This document shows, one piece after another, positions 36,829 through 45,221 of a DNA stretch of 64,000 nucleotides (positions are counted from its first letter, which is position 1; the number at the start of each line of letters is the position of its first letter). Source of the stretch: UBA7672 sp965279085 (GTDB lineage: Bacteria; Pseudomonadota; Alphaproteobacteria; Caulobacterales; Hyphomonadaceae); the NCBI GenBank assembly GCA_965279085.1, contig OZ257149.1, positions 3,534,001 to 3,598,000 of the forward strand. The letters are read 5' to 3'. A program made the translations under genes and the position numbers. The notes beneath the pieces were generated by a model. That model was not told where the DNA came from. It did not search any database and saw only the letters and a list, made by a program, of their open reading frames with translations.

Positions 36829-37233
36829 ATGGATGTCGTGAAGGGCGCTGTGGCGGCCGGGCTGGTGCTTGGGGTGCTGGATGCGCTCTGGCTGGGCGTG
36901 ATCGCCAGGGATTTCATCGTCCAGCAGATGGGCGAGCTTCGGCGGGCGGATGTGCACTGGGTTCCGGCGCTGGCGTTCTATGTGTTGTTCTCGGCGGCGC
37001 TGGGGTTCTTTGCGGTGGCGCCGTCGCTTGAGGGGGGCGATTGGGTGAAGGCGGCGCTGCTGGGCGGGTTCCTGGGGCTTGTGGCGTACGGCACCTATGA
37101 CCTCACCAACCTTGCGGTGATGAAGGGCTTTCCAGTCGCGTTGGGACTGGTGGACATGATGTGGGGCGCGTTCGTATCGGCGGCTTCAGCAGCCGGAGCC
37201 GTGCTGATGCTTAAGGGCTTCGGCTGGGCCTGA
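36829..37233 (+). CDS. DUF2177-family membrane protein
   Basis: 134-aa protein with four membrane helices, matching DUF2177 by the segment VAYGTYDLTNLAVMKGFP and the start region ALWLGVIARDF. Function of the family is unknown. ATG 36829 has GGAGGA at 36818-36823. It ends next to the XRE regulator on the opposite strand (adjacent stops). Confidence 0.86.
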   Translation: MDVVKGAVAAGLVLGVLDALWLGVIARDFIVQQMGELRRADVHWVPALAFYVLFSAALGFFAVAPSLEGGDWVKAALLGGFLGLVAYGTYDLTNLAVMKGFPVALGLVDMMWGAFVSAASAAGAVLMLKGFGWA

Positions 37234-37446
37234 TCAGGCGTCCCATTCGAACACGTCGGTAAGCTCGACGCCGAAGACCTGGGCGATACGGAAGGCGGCT
37301 TCGAGCGAGGGACCGTACTTGCCGGCCTCTATGGCCGCGATGGTCTGGCGCGTCATGCCGATGCGCTCGGCGAGATCGCCTTGCGTCATCTCGCCATGCT
37401 CGAAGCGCAGGCGGCGGATGTGATTGGTGATCGGCAGTCTGGCCAT
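37234..37446 (-). CDS. XRE-family transcriptional regulator, 70 aa
   Basis: Short HTH_3/Cro-type regulator of the YozG kind. Helix-turn-helix from about residue 21 to 42 (TQGDLAERIGMTRQTIAAIE), then GKYGPSLEAAFRIAQVFG. The ATG overlaps the TGA of the membrane gene upstream (TGATG), so the pair is one unit. Such short XRE regulators are often paired with a DUF2178 membrane protein. A 30-bp palindrome upstream of the pair (37911-37940) is its most likely operator. Confidence 0.9.
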   Translation of the reverse strand: MARLPITNHIRRLRFEHGEMTQGDLAERIGMTRQTIAAIEAGKYGPSLEAAFRIAQVFGVELTDVFEWDA

Positions 37447-37883
37447 CAGCGGCCGCGCCGGTACATGACGATCTGCGAGATGGCAACGCTGAGGGCGGCG
37501 ATCACCATGGCGAGGACGCCAGTGTTCACGGTGCGCACGATGATGTCGAAGAAATGGTCGCCCTCGACCGGCAGGTGCGTCACGACGAGGGTGACAGCGG
37601 TGCCGATCATCATCACGTAGTAGCCGATGATGTGGGACCGCGCATGGATCATGCGCTCGCGCTCGTCGCGCGGCGTCCGCGCCTCCTTCGGGTTCAGGAG
37701 GGCGGCGACGAGGTTGAGGCCGACCTGGAACACGACGAGGCCGATGATGCTGACCAGGCCGAGATGGAAGGCCGACATCGAGCCCGCCGGTACGAAGCCG
37801 GAGAGCGTCGCGCTGTAATAGGCGCCGAAGAAGATCACGATTGTGATCACGGTGATCCACGCCGTGCGCTCGCGGAAAGACAT
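37446..37883 (-). CDS. DUF2178-like membrane protein coupled to XRE regulator
   Basis: 145-aa protein with four membrane helices (about 8-27, 40-62, 88-108, 118-138) and a polar loop with PRDERERMIHARSH, which resembles DUF2178 proteins. It is translated just before the XRE regulator with overlapping stop/start, which suggests that it senses something at the membrane and affects the regulator, or is itself the target of regulation; this is inference. Confidence 0.78.
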   Translation of the reverse strand: MSFRERTAWITVITIVIFFGAYYSATLSGFVPAGSMSAFHLGLVSIIGLVVFQVGLNLVAALLNPKEARTPRDERERMIHARSHIIGYYVMMIGTAVTLVVTHLPVEGDHFFDIIVRTVNTGVLAMVIAALSVAISQIVMYRRGR

Positions 37884-37910
37884 CTCACGACCCCTGCAGA
37901 TTCCGACTCG

Positions 37911-37940
37911 ACATGATGTATAGAATCTTTTACATCGTGT
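37911..37940. promoter_or_regulatory. Probable operator of the DUF2178-XRE pair
   Basis: ACATGATGTA (37911-37920), ten bases, TACATCGTGT (37931-37940). The arms pair in 9 of 10 positions and their centres are 20 bp apart, two helical turns, as for a dimeric regulator. It ends 28 bp upstream of the ATG at 37883 and lies in the divergent region facing the gene at 38029. Confidence 0.6.
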
Positions 37941-38028
37941 TTGCTTTACTTGTCACGGCATTTTGCCGGTCCGGCGCGCAAAATACGCGATTCCGGAGGC
38001 GGGAAAGTGCGTTCGAAGGAGACGGATC

Positions 38029-38439
38029 ATGATTATCAAGGGATCGATCGCGGCGCTCGTCCTGCTGATGGCGGCGGGGCCGGCGTGGGCGCAGCACGGG
38101 CAGGCGCCCGCGCAGCAGCCGGGTACGACAACGAAGAACCTGCAGGGCGGCAACAACGACGCGTGGTTCGAGAACCAGCACATCCATGCGTTCTACGACC
38201 TGACCAAGGAGACGCTGGGCAAGGACGGGCTGAAAGTCACGATTGGCCCGGAGTTCGAAGCGTATCGCGACAAGTCGTACGCGATCTTCCGCGCGTTCGG
38301 TGCATCAGCGGGCAATGCGGAGATGATGGTTGATCACCTCAAGGACATTCCGCGCCAGATGGTCGGGATCGTGAGCGAAGACCCGCATGTGCTCGACAGC
38401 TTCGCGAACTTCAGGCTGGCGCTCGAGGGGCCGCCGTAG
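38029..38439 (+). CDS. Small secreted protein, unknown function
   Basis: Unrecognised 136-aa protein with a signal peptide (cleavage near AWAQ, residue 23). The mature part begins with a Gln/Pro-rich stretch and has mixed helical content (ENQHIHAFYDLTKETLG). AAGGAGA precedes ATG 38029. It faces the DUF2178-XRE pair across the palindrome and could be controlled by it; it is convergent with the next gene. Confidence 0.68.
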   Translation: MIIKGSIAALVLLMAAGPAWAQHGQAPAQQPGTTTKNLQGGNNDAWFENQHIHAFYDLTKETLGKDGLKVTIGPEFEAYRDKSYAIFRAFGASAGNAEMMVDHLKDIPRQMVGIVSEDPHVLDSFANFRLALEGPP

Positions 38440-38441
38440 GC

Positions 38442-38882
38442 TTACGACGCCTGGCGGCGGGGCGGCTGGTAGGGCCGGTCCATGTCGGCGACGATGAGCC
38501 AGTTTCCATCAGCGCCTTTCGTGAGCGTGAGAACGAACTTGCCGCCAGCGGGATCACCGGCCTTCTCGGCGTATTCACCGATGATGTAGGCGAGGTCGCC
38601 GCTGTAGCTGTGGTCCAGCGCGCGCAGGTGGAGCGGGCCGCCATGGCCGGTGTAGCACTGCTCGATCTCCACGCGGTTCTTCGCGGGGGCGCAGGCGTTG
38701 GGAACGACGGTGCGTCCTTCGGCGAAGAGGGCGGCGAGGGCCTTCGCATCGCGCGCGGCCCAAGCGGCGGTGTAGCCGTCTAGCACGCGCTGCAGGCCGG
38801 GCGGCAAGGCCGCGCCCGATGTGACGGGCGCGGTCGTGCACGCGGCGAGGGCGAGGGCCAGCATGGCGATTGCGATCTTCAT
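38442..38882 (-). CDS. NTF2-like (SnoaL/YybH-type) lipoprotein
   Basis: 146 aa. Lipobox ALAAC (Cys15) after the signal peptide. The core begins with LQRVLDGYTAAWAARDAKALAALFAEG, typical of NTF2-like folds of the SgcJ/DUF4440 type, and ends with DGNWLIVADMDRP. Proteins of this fold bind small hydrophobic ligands or act as isomerases; no catalytic residue can be named. The lipoprotein anchor places it in the periplasm. Confidence 0.78.
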   Translation of the reverse strand: MKIAIAMLALALAACTTAPVTSGAALPPGLQRVLDGYTAAWAARDAKALAALFAEGRTVVPNACAPAKNRVEIEQCYTGHGGPLHLRALDHSYSGDLAYIIGEYAEKAGDPAGGKFVLTLTKGADGNWLIVADMDRPYQPPRRQAS

Positions 38883-38903
38883 GTTGATCCTGTTGTAAGC
38901 ACG

Positions 38904-39018
38904 CCCCCGTCCTTCGAGACGCCGCTGCGCGGCTCCTCAGGATGAGGGCCAAAATGCCAGCCGTGCTGTAGCCCTCATCCTGAGGAGGATGCGAAGCATC
39001 CGTCTCGAAGGACGAGGG
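38904..39018. repeat. Inverted pair of structured intergenic repeats
   Basis: Arm 1 (38904-38948) and arm 2 (38972-39018) are inverted copies: the outer 18 bases (CCCCCGTCCTTCGAGACG type) and inner 16 bases (CTCCTCAGGATGAGGG) match, while the central hairpins differ but stay paired (CCGC-TGC-GCGG in arm 1, GGATGC-GAA-GCATCC in arm 2). It lies between two minus-strand lipoprotein genes. This type is widespread in alphaproteobacteria. Confidence 0.82.
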
Positions 39019-39029
39019 CGTACGCTCGC

Positions 39030-40469
39030 CTATTTCCCGCCCGCGTATTCCTTGGTGAGCAGGTAAAGGAAGACGCGGCCGTCATAGAGTTGCTTGACGC
39101 CGACGCGCTCGTTGAGGCCGTGCGTGCCGGAGGTGGCGGCGTCGGCGAAGATGCCGGAGACGCCATAGGTCGGGATGCCGGCGGGCGTGGTGAAGCGGCC
39201 GTCGGTGGCGCCGGTGGCCATCGCCGGGATCACGGGGACGCCCGGGAAGAGCTGTTCGGTGATCTTCTCGATGGGGCCGAGGATTTCCGGCGTGAGGCGT
39301 GGCGGGGCGCCGGGCGTTTCGGGATCCGAGCGCATCGTGACCTTCACATCCTTGTCGCCGATGGCGCCTTCGAGCTTCTGGCGGATTTCCTCCTGCGTGT
39401 GGCCGGGGAAGATGCGGCAGTTGACGTTGGCCGTGGCGCGCTGGGGCAGCGCGTTGGGCGCGTGGCCGGCGGTGAGCTGGGTTGCGACACAGGTGGTGCG
39501 GAACGTGGCGTTGTAGCTGGGATTTGCCATCAGTCGGCGGATGGCGGCGGCGTTCTCGCCATCGGCGGCGTCGCGCATGTCCTGGCCTTCCTGGCCGGGC
39601 GTGATCTGGCCCATGCGGCGGAAGAAGCCGCGCGTGGCGTCGTTGAACTCGATGGGGAATTCATAGGACTGCACTTTGCCGAGCGCGGCGCCGAGGCGGT
39701 AGATCGCGTTGTCCGCCACCGGGCGGGAAGAGTGGCCGCCCGGATTGGTCACTTCGACCTGGAAATCCTGATAGAGTTTCTCGCCGGCCTGCACGCCGTT
39801 GAAGACATACTTGCCGGTTTCGGGGTCGATGCGGCCGCCGGCGCCTTCGTTGATGGCGAACTCGGCGCTGATGAGATCGAGATGGTTCTCGACCATGTAT
39901 TTGGCGCCGACGAATTCGTTGGGGCTTTCCTCGCCGCAATTGAGCATCATCTTGATGGTGCGTTCGGGCTTGTAGTCCTCGCGCTTGAAACGGACCATCG
40001 AGTCCACGAAGATCGCGGCCATCGCCTTGTCGTCGCTGGCGCCGCGGGCATAGAAGAAGCCGCCTTCCTCGGTGAGGACGAAGGGATCGCGCACCCAGTC
40101 CTCGCGCTTGGCTTCCACCACATCAATATGTGCCATCAGGAGGATGGCCTTCTTCGCCGGGTTCGAGCCGGGCAGGATGGCGACGAGGTTGCCGTCCTGC
40201 GGCCGGTTGGGTTTCGGATTGACGAGGATGTGGAGATCGCTCTCGGGATAGCCGGCGGCGACGAGGCGGGCCTTCATCGCCTCGGACGCTTTGGTGCAAG
40301 AGCCGACGGAGAGCGTGGTGTTGATCTCGATCAGCTCTTTATACAGCTCGCGGAATTCCGCTTCGCCCGCGCGGGGATCGCCCGAGGACGCGCTGCCGCC
40401 GCCCGTTGACGTGGTGGTGCAGGCGGCGAGAGCGAGGAAACCTGCCGTGGCGAGGAGGGTAAGGCGCAT
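39030..40469 (-). CDS. M20-family metallopeptidase, lipoprotein
   Basis: Exported zinc peptidase of 479 aa. Lipobox LALAAC (Cys17). Metal ligands are in AHIDVV (His, Asp), GASDDKA (Asp), GEESPN (Glu pair) and the later GTHGLNERV (His). The insert domain has NPGGHSSRPV. Family members cleave dipeptides or aminoacyl groups. The gene is followed by the structured repeat pair; a 9-bp hairpin (40480-40503) sits just upstream of its start. Confidence 0.93.
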   Translation of the reverse strand: MRLTLLATAGFLALAACTTTSTGGGSASSGDPRAGEAEFRELYKELIEINTTLSVGSCTKASEAMKARLVAAGYPESDLHILVNPKPNRPQDGNLVAILPGSNPAKKAILLMAHIDVVEAKREDWVRDPFVLTEEGGFFYARGASDDKAMAAIFVDSMVRFKREDYKPERTIKMMLNCGEESPNEFVGAKYMVENHLDLISAEFAINEGAGGRIDPETGKYVFNGVQAGEKLYQDFQVEVTNPGGHSSRPVADNAIYRLGAALGKVQSYEFPIEFNDATRGFFRRMGQITPGQEGQDMRDAADGENAAAIRRLMANPSYNATFRTTCVATQLTAGHAPNALPQRATANVNCRIFPGHTQEEIRQKLEGAIGDKDVKVTMRSDPETPGAPPRLTPEILGPIEKITEQLFPGVPVIPAMATGATDGRFTTPAGIPTYGVSGIFADAATSGTHGLNERVGVKQLYDGRVFLYLLTKEYAGGK

Positions 40470-40533
40470 GAACGAGTCCCTGATCCGGTTCTGGCCGGAT
40501 CAGACCATGCGCGGCGCGTCACGCCAAGTCCGG

Positions 40534-40947
40534 TTACGGCCACGCCGAGATGATTGCACCGGCGGCCATCGTTCCGAGAAACAGGTGGATCGCATCCATC
40601 ACCAGCAGGCCGGGCTTCTCGGGGCTGTAGACGAAGGAATAGAGCCGCGTCGAAAGCACGATGAAGAACCAGATCTGGAAGGTGATGACGAGGCCGGTTG
40701 CGACGTCGGTGACGCCGCACAGCTTCAGGATGATGGCGAGGCCGATCGCGGTGAGGATCGGCATGATTGGCGAGATCGCCATCTTCCACATGTGCGGCTG
40801 GAGCTGTTCTTTCGTGTATCCCGACAGGCCCATCCAGAGTTTCGAGAACACGGCGCCATAGATCAGGAAGCCGACAGCGTAGAAGGCGGCTGCTGCAGCG
40901 AGAATGGCGAGCCAGTTGTCGCCGACGATCATTCCGGTTGCGGGCAT
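40534..40947 (-). CDS. DUF1761-family membrane protein
   Basis: 137-aa four-helix membrane protein resembling DUF1761, whose members are of unknown function. Helices lie at about 11-32, 55-75, 80-100 and 115-134. The segment GFLIYGAVFSKLWMGL near the start is typical. ATG 40947 has GGGAGAAA upstream. It stands between the etf terminator and the M20 gene. Confidence 0.8.
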   Translation of the reverse strand: MPATGMIVGDNWLAILAAAAAFYAVGFLIYGAVFSKLWMGLSGYTKEQLQPHMWKMAISPIMPILTAIGLAIILKLCGVTDVATGLVITFQIWFFIVLSTRLYSFVYSPEKPGLLVMDAIHLFLGTMAAGAIISAWP

Positions 40948-41041
40948 GGTTGTTTCTCCCCTCAGTCCCATGGGGAGGTTATGGCTGCAGGTTCAGGGAG
41001 TCCATTTCACGCAGAGGGAAGCGTGCCGCAGCGTCGGCGCG

Positions 41042-41070
41042 AAAACAAAAGGCCCGCATCGCTGCGGGCC
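41042..41070 (-). terminator. Rho-independent terminator of the etfBA operon
   Basis: GGCCCGCA (41051-41058), four-base loop, TGCGGGCC (41063-41070). Read on the minus strand it is followed by TTTTGTTTT (41050-41042). It lies 28 bp after the etfA stop. Confidence 0.93.
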
Positions 41071-41097
41071 CTTCGCATGTTCACTCGCGAAGCGAGA

Positions 41098-42027
41098 TCA
41101 GAGCTTGCTCGTCAGCTCGGGCACGATCTTGAACAGGTCGCCGACGAGGGCGTAGTCCGCGATCTGGAAGATCGGGGCTTCTTCGTCCTTGTTGATGGCG
41201 ACGATGATCTTCGAGTCCTTCATGCCGGCGAGGTGCTGGATGGCGCCCGAGATGCCGATGGCGATGTAGAGCTCCGGAGCGACGACCTTGCCGGTCTGGC
41301 CGACCTGGAAGTCGTTCGGGGCGTAGCCGGCATCCACCGCGGCGCGCGAGGCGCCGACGCCTGCACCGAGCTTGTCGGCGAGCGGCAGGATGTACTGGTT
41401 GAACTGCTCGGCCGAGGCGAGTGCGCGGCCGCCGGAGACGACGCGTTTGGCCGAGGCCAGTTCGGGGCGATCCGACTTCTGCAGTTCTTCCGATACGAAG
41501 GTCGACTTGAACGGACCGGCCGGGGCCGCAACCGATTCAACGGTCGCCGAACCAGCGCCGCTAGCCGCCTGGAAGGCGGTGCCGCGGACGGTGACGACTT
41601 TCTTTGCGTCGGACGACTTCACCGTCATGATCGCGTTGCCGGCGTAGATCGGACGCTCGAAGGTCGAGGTGTCGATGACCTTGGTGATTTCCGACAGCTG
41701 CATGACGTCAAGCTTGGCGGCGATGCGCGGCGTGACGTTTTTGCCGGTGGTGGTGGCGGGCGCGAAGAACGCGTCATAGCCGGCCATCAGCGGAACGACG
41801 AGGGCTTCGACGGCTTCCGCCAGAGAATGCGAGAAGGCTTCGCCTTCGGCGTGGAGCACTTTGCGGACGCCGGGGATTTTCGCGGCCGCGTCAGCGGCTG
41901 CTTTCGCGTTGTGGCCAGCGACGAGAACGTCGATGTCGCCACCGAAGGCCTGGGCTGCGGCGACCGTCTTGGCGGTCGCGTCGTTGAGCGCGGCGTTGGA
42001 GTGTTCAGCGAGAACGAGGACGGCCAT
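41098..42027 (-). CDS. etfA: Electron transfer flavoprotein alpha subunit
   Basis: FAD-binding subunit of ETF, 309 aa, which accepts electrons from acyl-CoA dehydrogenases and passes them to ETF:ubiquinone oxidoreductase. The FAD domain includes VVSGGRALAS, GVGASRAAVDAGY, YIAIGISGAIQHLAG and INKDEEAPIF. It lies 2 bp after etfB; a terminator follows. The acyl-CoA dehydrogenase at 56.1 kb is a probable electron donor. Confidence 0.97.
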   Translation of the reverse strand: MAVLVLAEHSNAALNDATAKTVAAAQAFGGDIDVLVAGHNAKAAADAAAKIPGVRKVLHAEGEAFSHSLAEAVEALVVPLMAGYDAFFAPATTTGKNVTPRIAAKLDVMQLSEITKVIDTSTFERPIYAGNAIMTVKSSDAKKVVTVRGTAFQAASGAGSATVESVAAPAGPFKSTFVSEELQKSDRPELASAKRVVSGGRALASAEQFNQYILPLADKLGAGVGASRAAVDAGYAPNDFQVGQTGKVVAPELYIAIGISGAIQHLAGMKDSKIIVAINKDEEAPIFQIADYALVGDLFKIVPELTSKL

Positions 42028-42029
42028 GA

Positions 42030-42779
42030 TCAGATCGCTCCCACGGACTTGAGTTTGGCGATGAGCTCGTCGACGTCGGCGACTTTCTCGCCGGCTTCGC
42101 GTTTCTTCGGCTCGGCGACCTTCACGACGGTCAGGCGCGGCGTGACGTCCACGCCATAATCCGCCGGAGCTTTCGTTTCGATCGGCTTCTTCTTCGCCTT
42201 CATGATGTTCGGCAGCGAAGCAAAGCGCGGCTCGTTGAGGCGCAGGTCGGTGGTGACCACGGCCGGGAGTTCGAGCGAGACGGTCTGGAGACCGCCGTCG
42301 ACTTCGCGGGTAACTTTCAGCTTGTCGCCATCCTTGGCGACGGCCGAGGCGAACGCGCCCTGTGGCCAGCCGAGCAGGGCGGCGAGCATCTGGCCGGTCT
42401 GGTTGGCGTCGTCGTCGATCGCCTGCTTGCCGGTGATGACGAGGTCGGGCTTCTCGGCCTCGACGATCTTGGCGAGGATCTTGGCGACCGCGAGCGGCTC
42501 AACCGTCACGTCGGTCTGGACGAGGATGCCGCGGTCGGCGCCCATGGCGAGACCGATGCGGATGGTTTCCTGCGCCTGGGCCGGGCCGATGGAGACGAGA
42601 ACGATCTCGCCGGTGATCACGCCCTTTTCCTTCATGCGCACCGCTTCTTCGACGGCGATCTCGCAGAACGGGTTCATCGCCATCTTGATGTTGGCGAGGT
42701 CCACGCCCGAGCCGTCGGCTTTCACCCGCGGGCGGACGTTGGGGTCGATCACCCGTTTCACGGGCACAAGCACCTTCAT
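42030..42779 (-). CDS. etfB: Electron transfer flavoprotein beta subunit
   Basis: AMP-binding subunit of ETF, 249 aa. MKVLVPVKRVIDPNV start, VKADGSGVD, NPFCEIAVEEAVR, and the signature GKQAIDDDANQTGQM are as in other EtfB. ATG 42779 was chosen because this N-terminus matches the family; an upstream start would add 12 residues. It forms an operon with etfA. Confidence 0.97.
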   Translation of the reverse strand: MKVLVPVKRVIDPNVRPRVKADGSGVDLANIKMAMNPFCEIAVEEAVRMKEKGVITGEIVLVSIGPAQAQETIRIGLAMGADRGILVQTDVTVEPLAVAKILAKIVEAEKPDLVITGKQAIDDDANQTGQMLAALLGWPQGAFASAVAKDGDKLKVTREVDGGLQTVSLELPAVVTTDLRLNEPRFASLPNIMKAKKKPIETKAPADYGVDVTPRLTVVKVAEPKKREAGEKVADVDELIAKLKSVGAI

Positions 42780-43038
42780 CGGTGGATTCTCCGGTGGTTC
42801 GGCGGCCAGAAACATGTTCCGGCGCCCCGAATGGTGCGCCTGCGAACTTGCGGCTTTCTCCTAGGCAGCGGCAGCGCGGGAATCAAGTTTTGTGAAGCCT
42901 GCCGGGGCAAAAAGCGTCGATTTGGCGCGTTCCGCCGGGGCCACGGCGAAACATTCGTGCGTGGCGGAGGATTCCGGGTGGATTTTTCGGACGGCGCGAT
43001 AGCTTGGAGCGGACACATCTGATTTCCGGGAGACCCTG

Positions 43039-43332
43039 ATGGCCGAGCCGTTCGACGATGCGTTCTACAAGCGGGCCGACGCCCATATTGCGTTAGCCAA
43101 CGAGGAGACTGACGAGGTCTCCCACGAGATGGTGAACGCCTCGATGATGTTCGCCTCGGCGCGGTTCAGCGCCTTCCTGTCGGCGCGCGGGTTCAAGTCC
43201 GGCGATGCGATGAAGGCCAAGCGGGATGAGACAGTCGAGTATTTCACCGCCGGCTTCCGCCAGATGCTGGAAGGCAATCTCGATGCCTATATCAGGAACT
43301 TCGACGACTACATGAAGTCCAAGGACGATTGA
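43039..43332 (+). CDS. DUF3144-family protein
   Basis: 97-aa helical protein with the DUF3144 pattern: FYKRADAHIALANE near the start, then VNASMMFASARFSAFLSA and a C-terminal helix with FRQMLEGNLDAYI. Function unknown; no signal or membrane segment. GGGAGA precedes the ATG. It is followed after 1 bp by the TerB-like gene, so they form a pair. Confidence 0.87.
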   Translation: MAEPFDDAFYKRADAHIALANEETDEVSHEMVNASMMFASARFSAFLSARGFKSGDAMKAKRDETVEYFTAGFRQMLEGNLDAYIRNFDDYMKSKDD

Positions 43333-43333
43333 G

Positions 43334-43789
43334 ATGCCACTGGGATTCCTGCGCCGCCTGATGATGTCGACCGGCCATGCCGAACTGCAGCCGGAGGATG
43401 CGCGGCTGGCGATCGCCTCCGTGCTGGTGATGGCGGCGCGGGCGGACGGGAAATACGACGCCGGGGAAGAGGCGTTGATCGATCGTACGCTGATGGCGCG
43501 GTTCGGGATCACGGCGGCGCAGGCGAAGGGCCTGCGCGACGAGGGCGAGCAGGCGGAAGCCGAAGCCATCGACATCTACCAGTTCACCAAGGCCATCAAG
43601 ACCGCCATCCCGCATGACGATCGCGTGGCGATCATCGAAGAGCTGTGGCGCGTTGTGCTGGCCGACGGCGTGCGCGACCCGCACGAAGACACGTTGATGC
43701 GCCAGATCGTGGACCGGTTCGGCCTGTCGCCGATGGAATCGGCGCTGGCCCGGCAGAAGGTTCAGGGCGGGGGGAGTATTCCGGTCTAG
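43334..43789 (+). CDS. TerB-family (tellurite-resistance-like) protein
   Basis: 151-aa all-helical protein with a TerB-like domain: LAIASVLVMAARADGKYDAGEEALIDR and a matching second half ELWRVVLADGVRDPHEDTLMRQI, the two acidic D-x-x-x-x-x-E loops that bind metal in TerB. It is paired with the DUF3144 gene. Despite the family name, solitary TerB proteins are usually not tellurite determinants. Confidence 0.88.
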   Translation: MPLGFLRRLMMSTGHAELQPEDARLAIASVLVMAARADGKYDAGEEALIDRTLMARFGITAAQAKGLRDEGEQAEAEAIDIYQFTKAIKTAIPHDDRVAIIEELWRVVLADGVRDPHEDTLMRQIVDRFGLSPMESALARQKVQGGGSIPV

Positions 43790-43821
43790 CGCGGGTTGCA
43801 CCCGAGTTGATCTTGATAGAG

Positions 43822-45021
43822 TCAGTCGCCGCTAGCTGTCGTCGTCGGCACTGCGGCTGTGGTGATCTCGTCCATCTTGAACCAGTCGGTCTTTTCGAGG
43901 CCGAGTTCGTAGTCGAGCCAGGCGGGGACGATCTTGGCGGCGCGCGAGCCGCGCGTGTTGGACAGCACGACAATGCCGGAGCGCGTGTCAGGCAGCCAGG
44001 CGATCTGCGCGATGTAGCCTTCAACGCTGCCGGAGTGCGTGATCAGGTTGTGGCCCGAGTAATTGTAGTTGCGCCAGCCGAGGCCGTAGGAGGTTTCGGT
44101 AACCGGCGTCTTCAGCGAGCGCTGACGCGAGGTTTCCGGCGGCGTCGAGATGCGCTTGCGGTGGGACTCGGTCAGCACCGCGGCGGGGATCACTTCGGGG
44201 CGCTCGCCCATCTGCGCGATCAGCCATTTCGAGAGGTCGGTGATGGAAGCGTTCATGCCCCCGGCGGCCGGCACCTTGTAGTACCAGTCGGTGACGGGCG
44301 TCGGGACCCAGGTCTGGCCGGCGCGCTTGTGCGGACGCGCCCAGTTGCCGGTGGCCATCAACTCGTTCTTGCCCAGGGAGGCCGTGGTCATGCCCAGCGG
44401 ATCGAGAATCTTCGCGTGGAGTTCGGCGGCGTAGGACTTGCCGGTGGCGCTCTCGATCGCGTGGGCGATCATGTTGAACGCGACATTCTGGTAGGTGAAG
44501 CATTCGCCGGGCGCGCAGGTCTGTTTCACGCTACCGTACTTCGACAGGATCTGCGTCGGCGCCGTACCGGCTTCGAGCAGGTTGTCGTAGGCATAGGGCG
44601 GCAGGCCGGTGCGGTGCGACAGCACATCCTCGAGTGTGACCCGCGCCGCGTCGGCTGCGCGCTTCAGCTTGAACTCGGGAACGATGGTCGCGACTTTCGT
44701 CTGAAGGCTCAGCTTGCCTTCGTGCTGTTCCAGGGCCGCGAGCGTGCCGGCAAAGCCCTTGGACAGCGAGGCGAGGCGGAAGACCGTGTCCGGCGTGACC
44801 CTGTCCTTGCCCCCGGCTTCCCGCACGCCATAGGTCTTCATCAGCGCGATGCGGCCGTCTTTCACGACGGCGACGGCAAGCCCGACGAAGTCCGGCGCGG
44901 TGGCGGCGTAGTCGAGCTCCTGCCCGAAGGCATGCAGCGCCTGATATTCTTTCGTGAGCTGCGCGTGCGCAGGCGCAGCAAACGCCAGGGTGGCGGATAC
45001 GAGGAGGGCGGCAAGCTTCAC
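43822..45021 (-). CDS. Exported beta-lactamase-family serine hydrolase
   Basis: 399 aa with a signal peptide (cleaved near AHAQ, residue 21). SxxK motif is SLSK at 85-88, YxN-type motif in PPYAYDN (YAY-D-N), and HSGSVEGY replaces the KTG box. This is the class C / penicillin-binding-protein-like fold; periplasmic D-amino-acid hydrolase, esterase or peptidase function is open. The gene is convergent with TerB and divergent, by 200 bp, from the next lipoprotein. Confidence 0.92.
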   Translation of the reverse strand: MKLAALLVSATLAFAAPAHAQLTKEYQALHAFGQELDYAATAPDFVGLAVAVVKDGRIALMKTYGVREAGGKDRVTPDTVFRLASLSKGFAGTLAALEQHEGKLSLQTKVATIVPEFKLKRAADAARVTLEDVLSHRTGLPPYAYDNLLEAGTAPTQILSKYGSVKQTCAPGECFTYQNVAFNMIAHAIESATGKSYAAELHAKILDPLGMTTASLGKNELMATGNWARPHKRAGQTWVPTPVTDWYYKVPAAGGMNASITDLSKWLIAQMGERPEVIPAAVLTESHRKRISTPPETSRQRSLKTPVTETSYGLGWRNYNYSGHNLITHSGSVEGYIAQIAWLPDTRSGIVVLSNTRGSRAAKIVPAWLDYELGLEKTDWFKMDEITTAAVPTTTASGD

Positions 45022-45221
45022 CTGGGAACCCCGGAAACTGCGATGACTATCGAGGAGTTTGTGCGTCCCCTCAACCGGTTCGAGACCGATCTTTCCTGAA
45101 GAACATTAACAGCGAACTAGGCGGGATTTTGTCGGAGACTGCGGACCGGACGGTACGGATTGCAGGCCGCAGAATCTCTGACTAGGTTCCCCGGACTTTC
45201 TGAGGGGAAGAGGGACGTCCA

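Noticed and set aside
40480..40503. 9-bp hairpin CTGATCCGG / CCGGATCAG as terminator
   Set aside because: No T-run on the minus strand; left as an unassigned hairpin.
43334..43789. Tellurite-resistance operon
   Set aside because: TerB-like domain stands with DUF3144 only; terA, terC, terD and terZ are absent.
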